From: an uncultured Flavobacteriaceae bacterium
GTDB lineage: Bacteria > Bacteroidota > Bacteroidia > Flavobacteriales > Flavobacteriaceae
DNA: 64,000 bases
NCBI GenBank assembly: GCA_947494205.1
Contig: CANLUH010000003.1
Location: forward strand, 369,305 to 433,304
Direction of reading: 5' to 3'
The first letter of the stretch is position 1; the number at the start of each line of letters is the position of its first letter. The notes below the pieces were generated by a model, which ran no database searches, was not told the origin of the DNA, and saw only the letters and a program-made list of their open reading frames with translations. Positions 1 to 7,920 of the stretch are shown in pieces. The translations under genes were made by a program, and so were the position numbers.

Positions 1-635
1 GAACACCAGGCTTGAAAGTCATCATTTTCGTCTAATTCCATGCCTCGATAGGTTTCAAATGCTTCTTCGAATCCGATTTTTGATTCTGTATCCAAATGTT
101 GACATATAAATGCTTTTCTTAATTTTCCGTGAACTCCACATTTAATTAATCCACTTTCTATTTTTTCAGCTTCTTTTTTTGTTATTTGTTCTGTCAAAAG
201 GAAATATACTTCTAAATGTTCAGAAATTACTCGATAAGTTCCAATTCCTCCAATTATGTCAAATGCGACAGAAGTCAATTCCCAACCAGTGTATTTATCT
301 CCATCAAAGTATGCATTAGTCAGATTGTCGTATTTCTTTTTTTCTCCGAATTCTTTGACTTTTAAAGTTTGAAATTTTCTAGTTTCAACAGAGTCTTCAT
401 TTGCCCAAGCCCACATCCAAGTATTTGTCTTTTGGGAAAATGTTCCTATAGGGATGTATCTGAAATAAATTTCTTTATTCTCAGAGTAAAGCCTTAATAT
501 TTCACACGATTGATTGTAAAACCAATTGTCATAATTGTCAATGCCATATTCTTGTCTGAAATCATTTTGGAATTCAGTCAGTTTTTGACAAATCTTATTG
601 GCGTATTTATCGTATTTAAGAGGTCTAAATATCAA
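1..635 (-). CDS. DUF6882-like hypothetical protein, cut by window edge
   Basis: The minus strand is open from the left edge to about 635 and encodes at least 211 residues; the C-terminus lies outside the window. The middle carries a WMWAWAN motif, which I associate with DUF6882 proteins, and near the visible end is an AFICQHL stretch. I cannot assign a function; such proteins are often found among polymorphic-toxin or stress-associated loci, but that is context knowledge only. There is no ATG upstream of the conserved part: the frame opens after a TGA at about 642-644 and the first plausible initiator is TTG at 635-633, so the start is uncertain and a 5'-truncated gene is possible. No partner gene is visible. 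Confidence 0.55.
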   Translation of the reverse strand, partial: MIFRPLKYDKYANKICQKLTEFQNDFRQEYGIDNYDNWFYNQSCEILRLYSENKEIYFRYIPIGTFSQKTNTWMWAWANEDSVETRKFQTLKVKEFGEKKKYDNLTNAYFDGDKYTGWELTSVAFDIIGGIGTYRVISEHLEVYFLLTEQITKKEAEKIESGLIKCGVHGKLRKAFICQHLDTESKIGFEEAFETYRGMELDENDDFQAWC

Positions 636-922
636 TTTAGTTCATTTTTTGTGTTAACTCCAACGATTTTGTATATGCTTTGTTGTATAGTTTAGCAGGT
701 AATTTAGCAAATAAATACCAAATAGAAAACCCTGCAAGGTTTGTAAGTAAGCTTAGCTAGTCAATTAATTTATATCGTTGGCTATTGCATTATTTTAAGT
801 ATCTCGATTAAATTCTTTGCTTTTTTATTTTGTGAAGTTAATATTCAGCTGATTAGTAGTATAATCTAATTATTTGTTATAATTTATCTCATGATATACT
901 AACTATTTAAAAACAAAGATTT

Positions 923-1915
923 ATGAAAACACTCGAGCCTAATCACATACCAGCCAAAGGTTGGAAAGGTGGATTTCTTAAAAAACATCCAGAAGCTAAC
1001 TATCCTAATCCAGACCTTAGTAATCTGGATACAACAGGAAACTTAGATAATATAGGTAAGATAACACGACAACAGCGTGTTTTATGGCCAGAGTTTACTT
1101 GGGAAACAGAAAAAGGAGCTAAAGATCCTAAACGATGTTTTCAAATGTTTGCACCAGATATATCGCGAATGGGTTATGATGATTCTGGGCGTTCTTGGTC
1201 TATTATTTGCCCACAACAAGGCACTTTTATTCCTGGTGTAGGTACTTTAAATGTTGAAGTAACTGTAACAGGACAAAAAGGTTGGGTAGACGAGTCTAAT
1301 AAAACACAAGCTATAGATTTGTCGGTTAAACCTAAAGTTTGGTTTAGTAAAAGTGCACACCAATCTCCAATAGGGAAGATGTTATGGTCTGTTTTCGAGA
1401 TGAATCATCTTGGGTTTAGTTTTCCTTCAGAAAAGAATAAAGCGATACAAATAAATACGTACAAAACAGATAAGCAAAAAACACGTGTTATTTCTATAAG
1501 GGATGGTTTGTTTTTAGGTGATAATATCCCTGCATTTACAGATCACAGCACAGAGTCTTGGAATCATGCTAATCTTGAAGTAGAAATAGGGCCTATAGAT
1601 ACAAGTAAACATGATATGGTTACAGAATTTAATTTATTGGTAATGGATGCATTTAACTTGTTTTCTGGGAATATGCTTAAAGAGGGTAATATTTTAGCAT
1701 GGAATGTATGGTTTGATGCGCCTATGAAAGCCAACCCAAAAGAATGGAAAAATCATGCTAAGATTTGGCGTAAATCTATAGATGTTGATCATTGTAGTCC
1801 AGACGGTAATTCAACACCTCCAAGGTTTGCAGATGGAAAGCCATTTATAGCGAAAGATGAAATTATGGAAGATGTAATTTTAGCATTTAAAAAGTTTATA
1901 AAGAAACATCTTTAA
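923..1915 (+). CDS. Unrecognised 330-aa hypothetical protein
   Basis: A long, clean reading frame with flavobacterial codon usage, preceded by an AT-rich leader. I do not recognise the family. The protein has no signal peptide or membrane segment and is rich in Trp, Lys and Asp, with several aromatic clusters such as WFSKSAHQSP and NVWFDAPMK; it looks like a soluble cytoplasmic globular protein. It stands alone: the upstream neighbour is on the other strand and the downstream neighbour converges on it, so context gives no hint. I infer a monocistronic gene ended by the inverted repeat at 1971-2022. Confidence 0.75.
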   Translation: MKTLEPNHIPAKGWKGGFLKKHPEANYPNPDLSNLDTTGNLDNIGKITRQQRVLWPEFTWETEKGAKDPKRCFQMFAPDISRMGYDDSGRSWSIICPQQGTFIPGVGTLNVEVTVTGQKGWVDESNKTQAIDLSVKPKVWFSKSAHQSPIGKMLWSVFEMNHLGFSFPSEKNKAIQINTYKTDKQKTRVISIRDGLFLGDNIPAFTDHSTESWNHANLEVEIGPIDTSKHDMVTEFNLLVMDAFNLFSGNMLKEGNILAWNVWFDAPMKANPKEWKNHAKIWRKSIDVDHCSPDGNSTPPRFADGKPFIAKDEIMEDVILAFKKFIKKHL

Positions 1916-1970
1916 GGTTATTCTAAATATAAGCGATTGCTTAAAAAGAATTGTAATTTACTTTGTTAAG

Positions 1971-2022
1971 TTAAGCTTGTCGAAACTACTATTAATACAA
2001 TAAAATATTTCGGCAAGCTTAA
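1971..2022. terminator. Inverted repeat between convergent genes
   Basis: Two 15-nt arms, 1971-1985 and 2008-2022, pair over their whole length with one G-U position and a 22-nt loop. It sits between the convergent genes ending at 1915 and 2075, so a bidirectional terminator or a small repeat element is likely. There is no strong T-run, so this is weaker than the other terminators in the window. Confidence 0.4.
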
Positions 2023-2074
2023 TATATAACATACAGCTATACTTTTTAGGTGCTTTGTAAATTCTTATTATAGA

Positions 2075-3745
2075 TTAGTTCTTTAATAACAACAATTCTT
2101 TCTCTACCTTTTTTATTGTATAGGATTTAACGGTTTCCCCTTTGTTATCCATTAAAGTTAGTAGCATGGTTGCAGCATTAAAATTCCAAGTGCCGTCGGC
2201 CATACCGTGTCTGTCGGTAGCAGATAAACTCATGTACTCACAGGTGCCATCTTTAGCCAGTTCCATTTTAAAGCGAAAACGGCTAGGTGGAAAGGTTTTA
2301 TAGTCTGTTGGACGAAATACCATACCCTCTGGATTGAGCTCTTGCTCTTCTCTAGAATCTGTCCAAGAGCCAATTAAGCTAGACGGTTCTATTGTTTGCG
2401 TTACTTTCTCTGGAACAGGTAGTTTTTCGAAGTCAATTTTAAAGGCTTCAAAGTCGTAAGGTTTACCTATTATTTTTTTGTTTTTATCTAACATAAAATA
2501 GCTTGGTGTTGCGCTTACATTATAATTATTTCCTATTGGATTGTCCCATTTACCTTCTCCAAATACATGAAGAAACTCTGGATAATCGTAAGTTTTATTT
2601 TTCCAACGGTATAAATCGTTATCTAGTGCAATAGCAATAACTTGTAAACGGTCTTTGTCAATTCCAGCTGCATACGATTTTAGTTTAGGAATTTCATCTA
2701 AACAATGCGAGCAAGTTGTGCTCCAAAAGAATATTAAATAGTTATTAGCTGTGTCTAATTCGTTTAGTTTTTTAGAGCTAGTTACGCCTTTATTGTTTGT
2801 TGTTTTTATTTCGAAATCTGGTGCGATATTACCAATGGATGCATTTCTAAAGTATATCATTTTTTCACTTAATTCAGTATCATTAGTTTCATTTGCCAAT
2901 TGTATTAAATAACGTGTTGCAATATGGTTAGCTACGATTTCGTTTTCCTCTTGTGCAAATTGATTCCATAATATTTCTAATAAGATTTTCTGTATTTTAG
3001 GATGATTTTTAGAGGCTTTTGCCACATCGTCTACATTACTTTTAAAATCATTATTTCCATTATCTGGGTTTGCAAAACCAAACACATAATTTAAGCTAGA
3101 CTCAATTAAAAAATTTGAGTTTTGTAGCATTTCGTTACCAAAATCGATAGGTGTAAAATAAGTGTCTTTTACATGTTTTGAAAAAGTTAAAACATCTTCA
3201 TATTCACTAGGAATATATGGTTTGCCCGCTTTTATAAAGTTATACGCTAGTGTGCCTTCTGTAGCTTTCTCGAATTCGTTTTGTGTATCGTTTAGTATCT
3301 TAAATACGCTGTTAAAACCTTCTATGTCTTTTGTGTCTTGAGAATAGTAGTTGTTAATACTTGCACCTACCATACTCATACTTTTATTGTATGCGGTTAG
3401 CATTTTATTTTCGGAAGATTCTATAAAGGTTAGCCCTTTTTCTAAATCGAATTCTAAAACAATATCTTCTTTTCCGTTATATAATAAATCGAAATTATAT
3501 TCGTCTTGCGGTTGCGCGTATACAATACGGTAAGTACCCGGTTTTTCTTTTTCGTCTAGAGTAATTTCAAAACTACCATCTTCTCCAATATTAGCATTAT
3601 TTATAAATACCGATGTTTCTGCTGTTACTTTATACAAAAAAGCGAATTTAAACTCTTCTGGAGGTGTAAACGTTCCTTTTATGGTATGTTGGGCTAATAA
3701 CAGGCTTGGTAATAGCGTAAGTACAAATAGTATTTTTTTAGTCAT
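2075..3745 (-). CDS. TlpA-like secreted thioredoxin with extra C-terminal domain
   Basis: A 556-aa periplasmic thiol-disulfide protein. Residues 1-18 form a signal peptide; residues 20-110 resemble the DUF4369 beta domain common in Bacteroidota TlpA proteins; a long helical region follows; residues 300-440 form an AhpC/TSA-thioredoxin domain with the CSHC redox motif at 345-348 and a cis-proline at TP414. Residues 457-556 form an additional beta-rich module starting LIGSW and containing DGTW, reminiscent of lipocalin-like or META domains, which is not usual in this family. It lies 33 bp downstream of mfd and may be co-transcribed with it. The likely role is reduction or folding of envelope proteins; the client is unknown. 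Confidence 0.85.
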   Translation of the reverse strand: MTKKILFVLTLLPSLLLAQHTIKGTFTPPEEFKFAFLYKVTAETSVFINNANIGEDGSFEITLDEKEKPGTYRIVYAQPQDEYNFDLLYNGKEDIVLEFDLEKGLTFIESSENKMLTAYNKSMSMVGASINNYYSQDTKDIEGFNSVFKILNDTQNEFEKATEGTLAYNFIKAGKPYIPSEYEDVLTFSKHVKDTYFTPIDFGNEMLQNSNFLIESSLNYVFGFANPDNGNNDFKSNVDDVAKASKNHPKIQKILLEILWNQFAQEENEIVANHIATRYLIQLANETNDTELSEKMIYFRNASIGNIAPDFEIKTTNNKGVTSSKKLNELDTANNYLIFFWSTTCSHCLDEIPKLKSYAAGIDKDRLQVIAIALDNDLYRWKNKTYDYPEFLHVFGEGKWDNPIGNNYNVSATPSYFMLDKNKKIIGKPYDFEAFKIDFEKLPVPEKVTQTIEPSSLIGSWTDSREEQELNPEGMVFRPTDYKTFPPSRFRFKMELAKDGTCEYMSLSATDRHGMADGTWNFNAATMLLTLMDNKGETVKSYTIKKVEKELLLLKN

Positions 3746-3778
3746 TTCTATAATGGTTTTCTTTATTCAAGACAATAA

Positions 3779-6700
3779 TTATTCCAAAATTGGATGCAAT
3801 ACATTTAAGGCTTGTTCTACAGTTTTTATGTTTTCAAAAGTAAGTAATAAACGCAAGCCATTACGTGTTTGTTTTTCTTTCATTTTACAGGCTCTTGGAT
3901 TTTGTTGTACGTATTGCAATAACCTAGTAAAATTAGGGCTTTGGTAAAAACGGCTTTGTTGATCGTTTATAAAATAGCCTATAAGTCGTCCTTGTTTTAA
4001 TATTACTTTTTCTATGCCTAATTTGGTAGCAATCCATTTAAGTTTTACACTGTTTAGTAAATCGACTACTTGCGTTGGTAGTTCTCCAAAACGGTCTACA
4101 AGTTCTGTTTCAAAGGTTGCTAATTCGGCTTCGGTTTTAAAGTTGTTTAATTGGGTATAAAGATTTAAACGCTCGGCAATATTATTAACGTAATCGTCTG
4201 GGAAAAGTAGTTCGAAATCTGTGTCTATGGTCATGTCCTTAACATAGTCTTTGTTTTCTGCTTCGTCTTCGTATAGATCTTTAAATTCGTTTTCTTTTAA
4301 TTCTTCAATAGCTTCGTTTAATATTTTTTGGTAGGTATCGAAACCAATTTCGTTAATAAATCCACTTTGTTCTCCACCTAATAAATCTCCTGCACCTCGT
4401 ATTTCTAAATCTTTCATGGCAATATTAAATCCGCTACCTAATGCTGTAAATTGCTCTAAGGCTTGTATTCGTTTTCGGGCATCGTTAGTCATAGCCGAAT
4501 ATTCTGGCGTAATGAAATAACAGAATGCTTTTTTATTACTTCTACCCACACGACCACGCATTTGGTGTAGGTCGCTTAATCCAAAATTATTAGCATTGTT
4601 TATAAAAATAGTATTGGCATTTGGTACATCTAGGCCACTTTCTATTATGGTAGTACTTACTAAAACATCGAAAGCACCATTCATAAACCCAAGCATTAAT
4701 TCTTCTAACTTTTTACCGTCCATTTGTCCGTGACCAATACCTATTTTAGCATCGGGTACTAAACGCTGAATCATACCCGCTACTTCTTTTATGTTTTCTA
4801 TACGATTATGAATAAAAAAGACTTGTCCGCCACGTTGTATCTCGTAACTAACTGCATCGCGAATACTTTCTTCGTTAAATCTAATAACATTGCTTTCTAT
4901 AGGATAACGGTTTGGTGGTGGTGTGGTTATTACCGATAAATCTCGGGCAGCCATTAAACTAAACTGAAGCGTTCTTGGTATTGGTGTTGCTGTTAGTGTT
5001 AATACGTCTACATTATCTTTTAACGTTTTTAATTTCTCTTTTACGGCGACTCCAAATTTTTGCTCTTCGTCTACAATAAGTAGTCCTAAGTCTTTAAATT
5101 TCACGTTTTTATTTACGAGTTGGTGTGTGCCAACAATAATATCTACGTGTCCTTTTTCTAAACGTTCTAGGGTTTCTCTTTTTTGTTTTGCAGTGCGAAA
5201 ACGGTTTACATAATCTACAGTTACAGGAAATTCTTTTAAACGCTCGCTAAAAGTTTTATTATGCTGAAAGGCTAATATAGTTGTTGGTACTAAAATAGCA
5301 ACTTGCTTACCGTTATCTACAGCTTTAAATGCTGCACGAATAGCGACTTCGGTTTTACCAAAACCTACATCTCCACATATTAAGCGATCCATTGGTCGTT
5401 CGCTTTCCATGTCTGCTTTAATATCTGCTGTTGCTGTTATTTGATCGGGTGTGTCTTCGTAAATAAATGAGGCTTCTAGTTCGTGTTGTAAGTAACTGTC
5501 TTGTTTGTATTGGTACCCTTTTTCTAGTTTACGTTTTGCATATAATTTTATAAGGTTAAAAGCAACATGTTTTACACGTGCTTTTGTTTTCTGTTTTAAA
5601 GTTTTCCAAGCTTTACTACCTAGTTTGTATACTTTGGGTGGTTTGCCATCTTTACCATTAAACTTTGTGATTTTATGTAATGAGTGTATGCTTAAGTATA
5701 ATACATCGCGTTCGCCATATACTAGTTTTATGGCTTCTTGTTTTTTGCCTTCTACATCTATTTTCTGGAGGCCTCCGAATTTACCTATACCATGGTCTAT
5801 GTGCGTTACATAATCACCAATATCTAGATTAGTTAATTCTTTTAAGGTTATGGCTTGTTTTTTAGCATACCCGTTTTTAAGATGGAATTTATGGTAACGT
5901 TCAAAGATTTGATGATCTGTATAGCACACTATTTTATTGGTGTGATCTACAAAGCCTTGGTAAAGCGATAAGGTGATGGTTTGGTAATGGACATCTTGCT
6001 CTACATCGTCGAAAATATCTTTAAAACGCTTGGCTTGTTGTTCGCTTACACAAGCTATATAATTGGTATAGCCGTTATTATGATTTCTGTTTAAATCGTC
6101 TATTAATAGATTGAATTGTTTATTAAATGCTGGTTGAGGTGTGGTATTACAAACGACTTCGGTAGATGGGTTTAACCATGCATCTGTTCCAAATTCTACT
6201 AATGTGAAATTTAAAAGCTGCTTTTTTAATAATTGTGAGTTACAGAATAATTCTTCTGGTTCTGCATGTTTTACTTCTGTTGAAAGTGTTTTAAAAGCCT
6301 CTTCTGCCTTACCAAAAAAACTGTCTATTCTAGAAAATAGTACATCTACGTTTTTAGTAAATATAACTGTTTTTGCAGCAATGTATTTTAAAAAACTAGC
6401 TCTGCTTTCATCTAGAAACTTGTTTTCTACATTAGGAATAATTCCTATTTTTTTTATTTGATTATTAGAGAGTTGTGTTTCTACATCGAATGTACGAATA
6501 CTATCTACTTCGTCTCCAAAAAACTCAATACGATAAGGTTCATCATGCGAAAAAGAGAAGACATCTACAATACCGCCACGAACAGAAAATTCTCCAGGTT
6601 CTGTAACAAAATCCACGCGTTTAAACTTGTACTCAAACAGTACTTCGTTTACAAAGTCTATAGATAATTCGTCGCCTACCGAAATTTTTAACGTATTACG

Positions 6701-7117
6701 TTCTAATTCTTTTCGTGTTACTACTTTCTCGAATAATGCATCTGGGTAGGTAACTATTAATGCTGGCTTTTTTTGCGAGTTAATGCGGTTTAAAACTTCT
6801 GCTCTTAATAATACATTAGCATTATCTGTTTCTTCTATTTGGTAGGGTCTTCTGTAACTTCCTGGATAGAATAATACATCTTTTGTATTGAGTAATTGTT
6901 CTAAATCGTTAAGGTAAAATGCAGCTTCTTCTTTATCATTAAAAATGAGTAAAAAAGGCTTTGCAGCATTTTTAAAACTTTCGCTTATGGCAAAGGATAG
7001 GGCAGAGCCTACCAGACCTTTTATATGTGTTTTATGTTCGGATTGGGCAATAGCATCTTGAAGTTTTTGCAGTTGCAAAGACTTTAAATAGGTTTGCGAG
7101 ATTGTAGATTTGCTCAC
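3779..7117 (-). CDS. mfd: Transcription-repair coupling factor Mfd
   Basis: At 1112 aa this is full length for Mfd, the ATP-driven DNA translocase that removes RNA polymerase stalled at lesions and recruits UvrA. The N-terminal third is the UvrB-homology region; the RNA-polymerase interaction segment (LDIGDYVTHIDHGIGKF) follows; then the superfamily 2 helicase core with Walker A GDVGFGKTE, DEEQ box and TATPIPRT motif; then the TRG motif region and the C-terminal UvrA-interaction autoinhibitory domain. A TATATTTG -7 box lies 17 bp upstream of the ATG. No anomalies were seen. Confidence 0.98.
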   Translation of the reverse strand: MSKSTISQTYLKSLQLQKLQDAIAQSEHKTHIKGLVGSALSFAISESFKNAAKPFLLIFNDKEEAAFYLNDLEQLLNTKDVLFYPGSYRRPYQIEETDNANVLLRAEVLNRINSQKKPALIVTYPDALFEKVVTRKELERNTLKISVGDELSIDFVNEVLFEYKFKRVDFVTEPGEFSVRGGIVDVFSFSHDEPYRIEFFGDEVDSIRTFDVETQLSNNQIKKIGIIPNVENKFLDESRASFLKYIAAKTVIFTKNVDVLFSRIDSFFGKAEEAFKTLSTEVKHAEPEELFCNSQLLKKQLLNFTLVEFGTDAWLNPSTEVVCNTTPQPAFNKQFNLLIDDLNRNHNNGYTNYIACVSEQQAKRFKDIFDDVEQDVHYQTITLSLYQGFVDHTNKIVCYTDHQIFERYHKFHLKNGYAKKQAITLKELTNLDIGDYVTHIDHGIGKFGGLQKIDVEGKKQEAIKLVYGERDVLYLSIHSLHKITKFNGKDGKPPKVYKLGSKAWKTLKQKTKARVKHVAFNLIKLYAKRKLEKGYQYKQDSYLQHELEASFIYEDTPDQITATADIKADMESERPMDRLICGDVGFGKTEVAIRAAFKAVDNGKQVAILVPTTILAFQHNKTFSERLKEFPVTVDYVNRFRTAKQKRETLERLEKGHVDIIVGTHQLVNKNVKFKDLGLLIVDEEQKFGVAVKEKLKTLKDNVDVLTLTATPIPRTLQFSLMAARDLSVITTPPPNRYPIESNVIRFNEESIRDAVSYEIQRGGQVFFIHNRIENIKEVAGMIQRLVPDAKIGIGHGQMDGKKLEELMLGFMNGAFDVLVSTTIIESGLDVPNANTIFINNANNFGLSDLHQMRGRVGRSNKKAFCYFITPEYSAMTNDARKRIQALEQFTALGSGFNIAMKDLEIRGAGDLLGGEQSGFINEIGFDTYQKILNEAIEELKENEFKDLYEDEAENKDYVKDMTIDTDFELLFPDDYVNNIAERLNLYTQLNNFKTEAELATFETELVDRFGELPTQVVDLLNSVKLKWIATKLGIEKVILKQGRLIGYFINDQQSRFYQSPNFTRLLQYVQQNPRACKMKEKQTRNGLRLLLTFENIKTVEQALNVLHPILE

Positions 7118-7134
7118 GTATTTTTTATTTTACA

Positions 7135-7142
7135 CAAATATA
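7135..7142 (-). promoter_or_regulatory. Bacteroidota -7 box for mfd
   Basis: TATATTTG on the minus strand matches the Bacteroidota sigma-ABfr -7 consensus TAnnTTTG and ends 17 bp before the mfd ATG. No clear -33 TTG is visible. Confidence 0.55.
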
Positions 7143-7257
7143 AGTTTATATGTGGAAATTGGAAAGGATTGTTTTTTGAGTTATAATTTATAAGTTGAAA
7201 GACTTGAGTTTTCAAATTAGTTTATTTATTTATAAAAGGAAACTAAGTGTTGCTAAG

Positions 7258-7372
7258 AACGTGCATTAGTGGTTGAGGCATTTGTTGAAGCTCTTTTTAA
7301 TTTTTTAATTAAAAAAGCGACTGCCGAAGACACGACATTTTGTGTGCAAAATGGAATGCCCAAAAAAAGAAA
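7258..7372. repeat. Dispersed palindrome-rich intergenic element, copy 1
   Basis: This element lies in the 313-bp spacer between the divergent mfd and TerB-like genes. Its order is a GCATTAG..GGTTGA.GC start, GAAGCTCTTTTT, an A/T hairpin, AAAAAGCGA, a second small hairpin with arms CATTTTG (7336-7342) and CAAAATG (7347-7353), and a GCCCAAA end. The reverse complement of the element at 37375-37467 has the same order of blocks. I recall similar GCGTTA..GCCCAA intergenic elements from other flavobacterial genomes. It has no coding capacity. Confidence 0.6.
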
Positions 7373-7402
7373 TTTTTAATTTTAAAAAGGGTTTAGTTTA
7401 CT

Positions 7403-7410
7403 TATATTTG
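7403..7410 (+). promoter_or_regulatory. Bacteroidota -7 box for TerB-like gene
   Basis: TATATTTG matches TAnnTTTG and lies 20 bp before the ATG at 7431, just downstream of the repeat element. The -33 element is not obvious. Confidence 0.6.
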
Positions 7411-7430
7411 CAGCACAAAAAATAAAATAT

Positions 7431-7862
7431 ATGTCATTTTCAGATTTATTTGATAGCGGATTTAAAAAGCGTAATGAAGATCACTTTGCAGCGATTGTTA
7501 GAGTAGCAATGGACGATGGAATTATTACAGACGACGAGAAAGCGTTTTTAGACAGATTAGCGCGTAGTCTAGATATTTCTGAAGGGGATTATAAAACCAT
7601 TTTAAAGGATTACCAATCGCACCCAATTAACCCACCAACATCTTACGATAAGCGTTTAGAGCGTTTATATGATTTAGCACGTATGGTTTATGTAGATCAT
7701 ATTAAAGGAGATCATGAAGAGATTTTACTTAGAAAAATTGCTATTGGTTTAGGGTTTACTCCAGAAAATGTAAAGTATGTTTGCGATAAAGCATTAACTT
7801 TAGTTAGTAATGGTGTAGATTTAGATACTTTTATTGATGAGATTAAATTAATGAATAGATAA
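7431..7862 (+). CDS. TerB-family protein
   Basis: A 143-aa all-helical cytoplasmic protein of the TerB/tellurite-resistance superfamily. The N-terminal half contains the acidic helix-turn of the family (VAMDDGIITDDEKAFL, about residues 25-40), where conserved Asp and Glu residues form a metal site in characterised relatives. The full length is close to a single TerB domain. No other ter genes are adjacent, so a role in tellurite resistance cannot be inferred; solitary TerB proteins are common in flavobacteria with unknown function. It has its own promoter and a strong terminator. Confidence 0.85.
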   Translation: MSFSDLFDSGFKKRNEDHFAAIVRVAMDDGIITDDEKAFLDRLARSLDISEGDYKTILKDYQSHPINPPTSYDKRLERLYDLARMVYVDHIKGDHEEILLRKIAIGLGFTPENVKYVCDKALTLVSNGVDLDTFIDEIKLMNR

Positions 7863-7877
7863 TATTCGATTCTATAA

Positions 7878-7920
7878 CCTATAAAAAAAGCGAACGTAAT
7901 ACGTTCGCTTTTTTTATAGG
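7878..7920. terminator. Bidirectional intrinsic terminator, 20-bp perfect stem
   Basis: Arms 7878-7897 and 7901-7920 are perfect reverse complements separated by a 3-nt loop. The GC core (GCGAACGT) is flanked by seven A and seven T residues, giving a U-tract in both directions. It separates the convergent TerB-like gene and the histidine kinase, and the kinase stop codon (7914-7916) lies inside the right arm. Confidence 0.92.

Noticed and set aside
5505..5813. Open frames antisense to mfd and other large genes.
   Set aside because: They lie entirely within conserved genes in other frames and have no signals or family features; shadows of the real genes.
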